Origin: Sipunculus nudus
Lineage: Eukaryota; Annelida; Sipuncula; Golfingiida; Sipunculidae
Assembly (NCBI GenBank): GCA_026874595.1
Contig: CM049307.1
Coordinates: forward strand, 92,854,330 to 92,918,329
Direction: 5' to 3'
Length of the DNA stretch: 64,000 nt
The stretch's first letter is position 1. Every line of letters starts with the position of its first letter. The notes below the pieces were generated by a model, which saw nothing but the letters and a program-made list of their open reading frames with translations, made no database searches and had not been told where the DNA came from. The translations under genes were made by a program, and so were the position numbers. This document shows positions 13,401 through 26,420 of this stretch, in pieces.

Positions 13401-16400
13401 AAGCCAGCATTGTTGAAGGCCTGAATGGTCACGTGGTACCGCAGTCCTTCCTGTAGTGACAATCCGCTGACAGTGGCGCTGGTTGTGCCTTCTGGGTAAG
13501 TTTGTACCAAGATGTCTTCTGTGCCTTTCTCAGTCCCAAGACGCAGCACGTGTCTATCCAGACCGGATTCCCCGTCTCTAAACACACCCGTCCACACAAC
13601 GTTTAAGCTTGTCGAGTTGGATATAAAGTCTGTGTCGTATTTAAACCCAGGACTCCGCACTTCAATCGGTACCTTATTTTTGGACACTTCCGGTGCCGAT
13701 TTGTCAATTATGACGCCACCGGAGGAAAAGTCTGCGACCTCGTCCTCGCTGTACCAAGCCCGCACGTGAAACACGTATGCTTTAGTGGATATTAGAGGAA
13801 CTACAAATTGAAGAGAAAAATCATGTTGGCATGTTTCCCTTAAGATGTGCGTTCTTTTAACTTTAAATTAATTATTTTTTTTTAATTTTATGGAGACATA
13901 TATATCAAGCCCTTTCGATAAAATATTACCTTTTGTAGAGTCTTGTGAGTATATTGCAACTGTATCACTCCCAGAATCGCGCCAAATTGGATCCCTCGCT
14001 CTGTCCAGAACTCCAGTTCCCGGCGGCTGTCCTCGTAGCCCGACAGACCACTCATACCGTAATGGGGCGCTGCCGTTACCGCTTGTTTGCCAGTGAGCAG
14101 ACAGTGTACATTGGCTATAGGTATATTGTTCACCATTTGTCCTGAGAGAGATGAGGCCATCATACACCTCTACTTGTTTGTATCCAATTCGACCTGAAAC
14201 AGTGTAAAACATTTTTATTCAGGGATACATGCAGCAACTCGCGTTGGTTTTGCACTTGAATGTAGCCTCAGACTGATTTAATTCATTCCCATTCGTAAGT
14301 TATATTTTTTAATATTATTGAATAATTACTTATTGAGCGCGCTCAGCATTTCTTCCATTTTGTTGCATTGAAATATTTCTCGTAAACCAATAAGTCATCC
14401 AGCCGGCATGGACATTTCCAGGGTCGCCCTTTGATCTTTGGTGTATCAGCCCGAATTTAAAATGTTCTCCTTAACGTCTAAAGACACAGTAGCCTCTGCC
14501 ACGTTTATCATGTAATATATCCCAGCCTTTTAAGAGAATTCATTTTTAAAAGAAATATTATTTTTACTAAAAAAATCAGCTATATTCCCGTTCAACAAAT
14601 TACGAAAGTAATTGATATTTGAAAATTATAACGCGATACGCAATACGTGAATTACCGTATCGCGATATACTGATATATCGATATTATCGCGCATCCCTAC
14701 TAAATCCATCCAATGCCCTGCTTAATGCTGAATACGACCGACACGTTTTGATTTCTTGTTTCAACATGACATATTTCAGACATATCTTCAAATTTCTAGA
14801 CTCGGCGGGCAAGGCTACTTCTCACACTGATCAATTACTGACAGAGCCCCCCAGCCCCCCCCCCCCCCAAAAAAAAGATCATGTTTTCATTCCTGTTGTG
14901 GTTTTAGTCTGTATGGTAGCCTACGATAACAGCTCCGACATCCTCCTGTAAAACGTGTGAAGATTAGGTCCTTGATAACCAAAACAACATAAAAACTTTT
15001 GTTAATGTTTTTGTTGATTTATTCTAAAAACGAACCTCTTCCAGTTCGGAATTGTTGGGATGGCCTGGACTACTTGTCTCAACTGTCAAACATTAAAATT
15101 AAAATTTGTTATATTTCAATGAAAGCTACCATTTCTTTCCCGAAATATACTTTCGGTAGTGGATGTAAAGGGTCATCACAGACCGTGAACTATAATCCAC
15201 TCGCCTCTGTTCACACAGCACTGGACATTTCTTGGGATTGCATTCTGGGTAAGTGGTTACTTACTGCCTAACAGCCAGCTAGGTTACCTCGCTTTTTCCC
15301 GGGAACATATAAGAAGCGACCAAGAAAGGGGAGGGCGGATTGTAAGGTCTGTGGTGATCCACTACATCCACTACCGAAACAACATTTCGGGGAAGAAATG
15401 GTAAGCATCAATACGTGGGGTAACCGTGGACTACCATAGGTCGTGAGATAAAACGGTCCAGACTAAAAACAGCCGCAATCACACAACCACCTCTTCGGAG
15501 GTGACAATCTGAATAAACAGACGCCTACGGGGCCCCGGAGAGGTGCCGTTGCCCTGATATAATTTCTTTCAGCCCGGAGAGGGTAATGGATTACTCCGCA
15601 ATTGTGTTTTCCTTTAGTCAGCGCGGGAACTCGCCATGTAAAAGTTGCGCCAGAAGAACGCTGGTTCTTACGTAGAAACTCCGGGCCAAGGCGAAAGGAC
15701 GCCGACGAATCGTTAGTATCGATCCAGGTGTAGGCAGGATCGACAAGGAGTGCGTGTAACTTGCTACGGTTGCCTAGAATTTGTGTTGCCTGACTGTGCC
15801 GAATTGAACGTTTGAGTATGCGAACTATTCTGCTCGCCATATCGAGCGAAAGAGCGGCTATGCCTATTTGATTATTTAGGCGCACGCCCAGGAAATGGAA
15901 TGACCTTGAGGGCATCAGGTTCGATTTATCATGGTTTCTGCTTAAACCGAGCGCACGTACATTCTTGAGAATGAAGTCTCTTTGCTCCACAATCACAGAA
16001 TTTTTTTCCTGTGATGTACGAGCCAGTCTTCGAGGTGAAGAATAACAGATATTCACGTACTTCTGAGGTTTTGAGCCACTTTTTCCACTTGTATGGAAAA
16101 TATCCACGGCGCCATGTTAAGGCCAAACATCAGGGCCCGATATTGGTATACTCGAGCACAATACGCAAAGCCCAAATACGCAAGGACCTGATTAAAGGGT
16201 GAATGGGCACATAAAAATATGCATCTTTCAGATCCAGAGTGACAGTCTAATCCCTTTGCTATACATTGAGCTGAGGGCTGTCCCCGAAGTTCTGGTCTGC
16301 CCCGAGTCCGCCCTGACTGCGGAGAAACCAACTTGGTAGTGTAGGTAACCGGCGCCATTTTTGGCATCGGTGATTGTCTACACGCGGGCGGTGTCGATAG

Positions 16401-19400
16401 CGTCCGGACTGTCCACGATTTTTGCGGAGTTTGCTCTTTTCTGGTGGAAGTGGCAACCTCTCCGTAATCACACTGTGGTAAAATTATATGAATTCCACCC
16501 TAGTACATGTATATTCTATACAGATGGATCTTACCAGGTGTAAGGCGGCGCAGAACAATTTAGTTTCCTCAGCGGTTACTGGAGGGGAACCGGTTGACTG
16601 GTGATCGGAGGGTAACCCGTCGACCCAGCCCGGGAGGCCTGTTCCGTGTATTGCACGAGTGCTAGCGGAGCTAGAGAGATGGCTGGAGTCTACTATGGTT
16701 AAGTCGGAGTCTTAAACCTTGTTATGATTGTAGGTCTTATAGGGCCAGATGGTTTACTCTCAGTGGATGTTCCCAGAAACAACAATTCCCCTCCCCAATC
16801 CACGTTGACGCAGCTCTGAGACTTCCTAACCCGAGTAGACGAAGGATTATCTAGCCTGGAACATTTCCCCTAAAAGGCCTCATACTTCCTACTGAAGCGT
16901 GGTCAGACATGCCTGGCACTTTCCTTGCGGATCCCAGGGAGCTAGAGTTTTAGAATTATTCACAAAATTGTGTCTGGACAGTTGCCTAATTCCCGCGTGT
17001 TGTCCGCCCCCTGTTTGACTAACAGCGTTGAGTAATATATTTCTTGTATGAATCAGCCTTTTATCAAATAAATTTTATATTAACCTGTAACGTTCACGCA
17101 ATTTGTCGTTTGGTGGCAGCGCTGATCCTGAGGAGAGCAAGTGCAGTGACCTTGACAAGACTGGGCGTCACATCGTCTGACAAGTTCAAGGACACCGGAT
17201 GTAGCAGATGAAGACACTGCCTTCAAGGTACCGTGAAGTTTTCGGCTTATTAGACCGGCCTGAACAAAATAAAAAAAACTAGATCCGTTCCTCGCTTAAA
17301 TTACAGTCGTGTAATTTGTGCTCAGTTGTCATAGCAACTAAGCAAAGTGAATAGATGTCTATTAGATTTCTTATAGACAGAGAAGAACCAGCTGTAAAAT
17401 ATCTAAATTCGACTCAAGTAACAATTTTACTTAATTGTCTTTCTCAAAGTCTAGTTGAATAGATCCTTGAATGCATAAGAAGGGAGTTTATCAAGGTCGG
17501 TACCTAATTTTTTGTATGATTCTGACATGAACACTATGCTCGCCTATTACGTTTTCTATATACAAATTTTCGAATAACTAGAGATAATGTTCTTTTAATC
17601 ATGTTATGTGGTAAATTATTTTTGTAATTCATAAACAGAAATGTTCATCTTTTTCCTTGAAGCGGCACTTACCTCATTTTCCGCCCAGATCGTGACGTAG
17701 ATATTCTGCCCGTTCGTCACCGCCGTGACCAAAGTAACGTTAACAGTTTGTATAAAGCCTTCATCTCGGTGCTCATCAGTTTCTGTGTGGTTGGTTTGTA
17801 CAGGAGTTTCCTATGGAATTTAATATCATAACGCATTATTGAACCGTTATCACAAAATACAATCGATAGTAATAGGTAAACATTGAAGCAAAAGTTTTTA
17901 GCCTTTCACTTAAACGGCTGTGATTATTTCTGATTTACTCAATCTCCATAAATACAATAACATATATTCCAGTTCAGTGATTGTGTTTATAGATGTCTGG
18001 TTTCTCCAGAACTTAAAATAAAAATAATTTAAAGGGCATATGAGTAATCTGTAAATATTCAAGATATAATTATATCAAATTTTTCTCACACCAAACAGAA
18101 TATTTTATGATATACATGAATTATCATTATAGATAAATTATGGCAAAACACTTATTTAACAATTATCAATCAGCAATAGTTTTTCAAATAACTGACTCCC
18201 CTTACCAAATAAATGATTACCCTTATTAAATCACTGATTACCCTTATCAAATCACTGCTGTCGTAAGTGGTTCCCGCCGTGACGTAATATCTGGAGACGT
18301 CACTGTGTGGATCCGCAAATCCCAGGAAGGATAACCGTAGTGTGGATCCAGAATATACCATGTGACCCTGACGGTGACGTCCAAGGTTGATGGCGTGCTC
18401 AGTTGCTATAGCGAACGACCCAGGAATAGGCGGACTATTGTCTACCTGTATACGTTTCAAATGTACATCTTATTTCCAACGGTTTATAAGCTATCGTTGC
18501 TACCATAAATGCATGAAGGATTACAGAAAAAGTTAAAGAAGATGTGTTTGTATGATAACCAGCGTTGTTATTCACCATATACGTCTTTCCGGCACTCTGT
18601 TAGTCGGAAAGCGTTTGGTTAACAAGCTTTGTTTAACCAATCAATAGAGGATCGCATCCTACAGGTGTTTTATTACGTTATACCAATATAAGGTGCCATT
18701 CATAAATTAAAAAAAAAGACTTTGACCACAAGTTTAAATGTCAACTGTTCATGGACATTTGCTTGTAAGATCAACTCAATATTCCAATGCAGGTATCATT
18801 TGTTGATCTCCATAGAAAATAAAATATTGAATATTCCAAATGTTCTCTTATGAATGAAAACTAACCACCTGCCATGCACTTTTCAATGTTACAATTAGGA
18901 CAATAACGTACCAACTGCCATGGACTCACGGATGTTGAACACAGTCCCGCTCTATTGCATCCAGCCATTTTGAACTTGTACCGCTCTCCATCATACAGTG
19001 TCGCGTTAGCAAATGTGTATGCTTCAAAGTCTCCCAAGAGCTAAACGGTTCAAATAAAAAAAACTGTACTTATTGTTACAGGTGCCCCTTTTATTGTGTG
19101 CGGCGGTCTTACAGGTGATTGTTTTATTGTGCACACGGATGTTCCATGTGTTGTGGGCATTTTGTTTGTGTGCCACGATTAACTCGTGTAGTAACGGCCT
19201 CACCTGGCCGGGTATGGCATTCTCAGTTTAATCCGTACTGGTTGGACTCTCGTTGCCATGCTAGCTTGGGGCTTTCTAGCATGGCCGAGCCGGGCCGGGG
19301 TCACGTGTGGACCCTGGTATGTAGAGACAGAGCGATGTTTTTCTAGATGGTTACTGTAACGCGTGTTTACTATGTATTATGTTAGATTGTTTAGATTGTT

Positions 19401-22400
19401 CGAGAAATAGAAGCTTCTCGGCTTGAGGTGAGAAGTTATAAATAGGGGGCTGTGTTTTAAAGCGGGAGAGAGGTGGGAGAATATTCCAGCAAGTTAGTCA
19501 GTGTGTGGGACCTATCCGATTATCCAAAAATTTTAGGGATCCTACTATTACTAACTCTATACAATTTAATGCTGCCTGCCTCAAGTTGACTTTCTGGATT
19601 ATTACAAGAACTTTACATTGGACTGTTGTTCTCTGAGAGAATTCGTGTGAACTGTTCGCCAGGTTTATACATTTTAAAGGACTTATCGCTGTGACAGAGG
19701 TGGTTTCCTGGTACTGTGCTCTTTGTTTATTTTTCTGTGTGATTGTATTGATTTGTTATTATACTGCTGTTATACTGTGTAATTGTATTGATTTATTGTA
19801 TTGTAATGTTAGGGTTGTTTTTAGAATAAATTATAGTTATTTGTTAACAAAAGACCCACTGATTTCTTTATTTATTCCCCTAGACATTTCACGCTGCCTA
19901 GTGTTACAGAATCTGATTTTTTTTATCTCCTTGACATAATTTATGTTTTAATGTTAATAGGTTCTGTGACATTATTTATACATACAAAACTACAAAGCAA
20001 ACGATCCTGTTGTATCGGGTTTTACACGGGTCTTCCGAAAATGTTATACTCTTATGAATATCTATTTTCTAGGGCGTACCAAAATATCTACCAATATCCA
20101 CCAATTATCTATTTATTTCTCAAAAGTAACAAAAGGCAAAATAAAACAAGTCAGAAGGTCCATGCACCGATATACACGACACTGCGTCCAGTGAATTGGT
20201 AACTGGTATATGTTTTTCCTAGGCATAGTTATCGGAAGCATTTTTGTTGAACTACATTGGGAAATCATCCAGAAATAAAACATCCTATTTACATAAAGTA
20301 TTTAGTGAAACACGTCATAAAAGCCACCCGTGATACTGACCAGAAGTGGTCTCAATTCATATGATTTTATTATGTAAGTTTTAACCAATGTAAATGCTTT
20401 CGTTTCACTCAGGGTGGTCTTAATAGACAGGTGATTTTATTAGTCAGGTGGCCGTTTAGACAGGTTTCACTGTATTACTTATCTAAGCTTACCTTAACAG
20501 TCGGGAAGTGATGTAATGAGGAATCTGCGGACATGAGTGACAGGTACTGATCCTTTATCCTGCTCTCAGGGTCTGTGAACTCCCACTTGAGATGAACTGC
20601 TGTACGTAGAACCTTACAAAACAAAAACAGAACGAAATATTGCCATCTATAAAACCGGCTTGAAATGCGTGCAGCAATCGGTTTGTATCAAGAACTGAGA
20701 AGAATTATTTTATATATACCTGTGTTCCTTGTCTTAGTGATCCTTTTTGTTGGTCGAATATCGCAGGGATCGTTACACTTGGAGGAGTTGTGTCAACGAG
20801 AAATCCGTCAGAGGTCGCTCTTGTTGACAGACCTGCTCATAGAATGTAGGGAGATAGATTTATCAATTTATCAATAATAATAATTAAAGTGACTGATAGG
20901 AATGCCATCAAAGTGGTCTAAAAATCGCATATGATTGTAAGTGACACCCAGCTGTTGGAGAGTCCACCGAGACGTCAGAATGACAGCTTGAACGATATCA
21001 AATTCTCGATGAGGAAACTAATGTATATTTAACGATGCCTCATCGCCTACTCGTACTTTATTTCTGGACCAAACATTAAATACCTTTATTCACTACGTAC
21101 AGGAAAGTCCAATCGCAATAAAGTACAAATCACCATATTATAAACAGGCATATGGGTAAATCTGCATGCATGCTTGTTATTTCTCTGACAGTTTGTTAAA
21201 TGTCTGACCGCATGCGTCTCCCACGCGGTTTGAGACGGAATGCCTAGTCGTGTGAGGCACAAGAAATGATGGCGGGTATTACAGAGACAAGGTTTGTGCT
21301 ATGGTTTGCACGTTCCCATGTTTACCTATGTGCTGATTCCGCATTCATAGCCTTATGTTGACGTTACAGGCTTTTCACCGCCGTATGTGACATATATTGG
21401 AAATCCGTTTGAGTGCAGTTTTTGGTATGGTTGTGTCACGATTCTAAAGAAGGCTAATGTAAGGAAACTGAATCGTGTAATAACTGTTATTATGAAATCT
21501 TTAGAAAATATTTCGTTAAAACTATGTGCTATTAATATGTATATGTTGAATGAAGTCTCACCTGCCCCGTTGGTTGCCTCCACGGATATAAATATACTTC
21601 GATTAGTAGGCATGGGACTTTCCAACGTTGCACACGCTTGTTCAGTCACGTGAATATTCCTTGGGGCCATGACGTCACTCGCCCCCGGAGAGGTCCCCGC
21701 CCACCACTGGATATTTCTTATACCAGAGTGAACGTCATGAAGTTCTGACCAATGTGCACACAAGCGAGACCTGATAAAGAATGTTTTGTCATACATGAGT
21801 ATCAAAGGGATACAGCTGTGTATATATCTAATGGGTCTGTCCCACGTAGGCTTATTTTTGTAGGAGACTGCTGGCAATCTTTATAGTCGAGGCAGCCCAC
21901 CAAAAACCTTGCGACAGGACCCCCGCCACTACTATGTCTACGACAAGGTACAACAACCTAACACCTATCTGAGTTACTGCCGAACTGCCGAAAACCAGCG
22001 ACACAATTGTTGTTACGACCTACGATCACACCTTTGACAACTTAAAACCACACTGGCGACAATCTACGAACCTAAATGTATGCTACGTCCAAGAAGCTAC
22101 GATTCCGGCTTGAAATGCATGCAGCAAACCTAGAACATGTCAGCGACAAATAAAGACAACCGAGATGAATTCAAGCCATTTCAGAATAGACATGCCTAGT
22201 TTTTCTATGAAAAGGAGTTTGGAGTAGGTTTTGCAATAAATCTGCATCGTAACTATCACGGAGCCACATCGAACTGTATTACAAGTCTGCAAGCAAAAGA
22301 ATACCAATGCTGCTTGCAGCAACTCTAATCCTGAAAGATCAGCAAGATAGGAAGACAAGACAGGGAAAGAAGAAGGCTAAGAGAAGGTCTGTGTATCTGT

Positions 22401-25400
22401 GGCTGAACTCCTTGTGCTTGAAGAGTTCTAGGTTGGGCCTGTATGAAAACCTGAGGACTGAGCTCCTATAAATAGACGAGGCTGCTTTCAGAAGCTCTAC
22501 AGTGACGGTCGGCCCTCTATCATCGAACGACAACCTATATCAGCATTTCCGACAGCCTACGTTACCTAGCGACAACCTGCGACAGCACCTACGCCAATAT
22601 TATTTTGAACATTTTTTAAACAAGGTAAGGTAGCAGGTGATAGGGTCCATACAGATGACCCCTTGACGACCATGTTGTGACAGTCATGTCGCCTGTGGTC
22701 TCCCAAAGAGTCGCCAAGTGGGATAAGCCCAAAAGACTCTATCAAAACATGCTCTTTTTACCTTGATGCCTGATAATCCTCATCCACTCCGGAGATTCCA
22801 TCAAAAATCCTTCCCAGTACTGGCGGAGAGTTGTCCGGTACGATACCATCTGACGTAGCCGTAGTGCAGGACTTTGCCCAATTGCATGCCTCCACAGTGG
22901 TGTAATATCTCTGACCTGGCTTCAGATGTAAGCTCTCCAGAACAAAAGCTTAGGGAGGAATAGAGAATAATGAAACAATCTAATAAGAAATGCGCTTATT
23001 CTAGGTTTTATTGGACCATCGCAGAAATGACTTAAGATTACTACTTACATGTGCGTAGTCCATAATTCCTTCTAGGCGCAACATCTGCTAAACCAGGATC
23101 TGTACCTATAGCGATTGTAAAGTATATTATTCCCGTCTCGCCATCGGTGAAGCCACCCCAAGCAATTGAGAGGGCTGATGTGTCATTCTGAAGCGAGAAA
23201 GCAATTACATACTGAGTAAATTTCCGCTCTGTGTCTATGACACTCTGTTTTAGCAAGACATAAGTATCGGAACTATCCCATTCCCATATTTTCAGATTTT
23301 TGAACGGGCAGTTTTGTTTTCCTGGACTCTGATTATCAGTCATTATGTTCTCTTATACAGATATAGCACAGCCTTGTGCCAGCAAGAGTATGTTATTCCA
23401 GTGTGTTTATTTTGCAAATATTTGTAGTAACTGCTTTTGTGGAATTGTTGAATTCCTTGCACGCTGATGTTCGTTACTGAAATTCACTTTACCTGAAAAT
23501 CCATGTCCATTCCCGGATAAATGCTGGTACCGTCAATTACGTAGCCACCAGTAGGGGACGTTGTGTCGATAATGATGGCTTGTGAACTAACTGAAGACGA
23601 TAGATAAGCTCCGTTCGTGGCCTGGAGTAAATAAATATATAATATATTTATTTACCATGGAGTGTTATATAAAATATTTTTATATCACGTACTCTATCAT
23701 AATCTCCCATACTCTTTCATCCAATAGAAAGCGCAAGGATGTAAACCTTTCACAGCCACCAAAATACCACAAAAAGGAGCGGGTATGTGTTATTCAATCA
23801 CCCGACTAAACTTTCAGGCTAAAACAATCAATATATTGGTTACACCCTGACTTTTAGGATTAAGGGCGACATTTTGATTACAGTGTATACAATAATCGGT
23901 TAGTGAAGACCAGAATAAAGAACCAGAAAAATAAATGGTACCTTACCTTTATTGTTACGTAATACTTATACCCTGAACTCAATGCCAAAGAATTCGTTGT
24001 CATTATATCTGTTGTCTTTGTTCTTTCAAAAGATGTGACGTCACAATGACCTGGTCTTGACCCGATACACCAATGGTAAAATTGGATTCCTAGAAGAATG
24101 CAACAGCATTTTTGGGATGTTGACCTCTATACTTTAAACCTCCTTCATTAACTGTACAGTAAATATTAGACATTTTACAAGAACAACAATGGGGTAAATT
24201 TTCTCAGTGATTATACTCGAAAGAATATGTTAGGCTTAAAAAATAAAAAAAACTAGAAAAACAATACCCTCTTTTATTGACACATATTATATCAAAATAT
24301 TGCAGTAAAAATGTCTTTATTATTAATAACACTTATACTGTTTCTACAACTCCGAGTCATCTTGCACATGTTCAGAGAAATATAACCCGAGAGAAAGATT
24401 TTAAGGCTTTAGGCCGATACTAGTTAATTTCCTTTCTCATGTTCAAAGGTGAATTACGATTGGCTTAAAGTATTTACGTTAACACTTTTTGAAATTTAAT
24501 ACGAGCAACCGTTTTCCAAAAACGAGAAATTTATTCACATTTGGATAAAAGATGACGTTGAAAAGCGATCTTACTGTTAATAAATATAATCATGTTTCGA
24601 TGAACCTCATTTTTATTGTTCTTACCGCTGTCTAGATCGCGAAAGACTCCAATCCAGCTGATTCGGAGGGACTGCTCACTCTGGTGAAAGGACCCGTATG
24701 TGTTAATGCGACCTTCAATGACTTCCGGTGGAGTGATGTCAATGCTGACACCCGATGACGTCACCGTTGTCTGTCTTCCGACAAAATCAAGGGCTTTTAA
24801 AGAAAAAGATAGTTAGGTATATCTGTAGGTGAAGTTTACTGTTAAAATATCAAATGTGGTACCACTATGGCCAAGACATATAACGAACCTTTTAAAGTAA
24901 CGAAGTACGTTTTCCCTTGAACAAGCTTCAAATCAGTGATGACCTTTTGATTTGTGATTCCAACCGACGCAAAGTCAAAAGTGTCAACACCACCAGGCGA
25001 GGATCCTACCAAGGAGAAGATCTGATAATTTAACATGCCCTATCAAAATGTTTTCATACGCTCACACATATATCTTTAAAATGATTCGAGGTCTGATCGT
25101 TATATATCTCAAGGATAATGGATAAGCTTAATTTGTCATGTACAAATTGTACACATCCATTCTATACCTAACGCGATTTTGTAATCCGCTATTCCTGTGT
25201 GAACTCCTGTTGTGCCGTGACGCTCAATGTCACTAAAACCTAACCAATATACTTGCAGAGCTGAAGTGTCTGTCTATAATACAAAGACATAAATATGATA
25301 AAGATAACGGTAAAGACAAAACGCCAATGAACGGTGGCAGAAAATATATTTAAATAAGGTCAAGTTAACGTGGCTTAGAGACCAGGTTTTGTGGAACTAA

Positions 25401-26360
25401 TGTTTTTAAAATGCTTCATTCACATTCCTTGTCATACGTTACAATTATCATCCAATTTCAGAGACACATTTTCAAAGGAAAGGAACAACATAAATAATGT
25501 GATTACTTGATAGTAAACGTGTTGGTGGGGACTGCCGACGAACACCCTGCCCTGTACCGGGGCTTCGCTGTCTACCACCACACCGTCGCTGCACGCTGAC
25601 ACAGTTGGCAACGTTTCACGGAACTTTTCATATTCTATTACCGTTTCATTGGCATAGATACAAACGTAATACCTCGTCCCTTCTTGCAGACTCAAACCCC
25701 TCACGTTTATGAAGTTCTCCTAAAAATTATTATATAAAAATAATATTTAATAATAATTAATAAAAACGTATTATCAATGCAGAATTTTAAATAATTTTGA
25801 ATTCATAATTTTTTCAAGAAAATTTTAAGATATTTCCGAGTCCGAAATAAATCAGCTTTATGTTCAAGATATGTGCATTTACTTATAATTTCATGAGCGG
25901 TTCTTTGAAGTTCAAAAACAACTTGTTAATGTAATTGAGACATTTTAACTTACCTTCGTTTGTCCACATTTCAATGTCTCGGGCGCCGAGCAGTGGTAGT
26001 CCTGGTACATTACTGGCAGCTCATAATGGTAGAAGGCCCATTTATCATCGGTCACTACTTTATACAAGTATTTACCATGACGAAGCTTTGGCCACACCGC
26101 GTGCAGGCTTGACTTGGATGGAGTGAACTCCAGGTCTGGCTTGTCCCACTTATCATTTGTACGTAAATGAATGTCACTAAAACAAATCACCAGTTAATAC
26201 CTAATCCTCATAAATATAAGCATGATTCTTAATGTATTCAGTAGTGTATTCAGTGTAAAAAGATTACACTAATTTGCACATACATCTTTACATCAGCTCT
26301 GCAGGTACATTAATGAAATAAGTTAGATCTGTATGCACAATATGTTTACCAAAACGTTTG

Positions 26361-26420
<60 letters not shown>

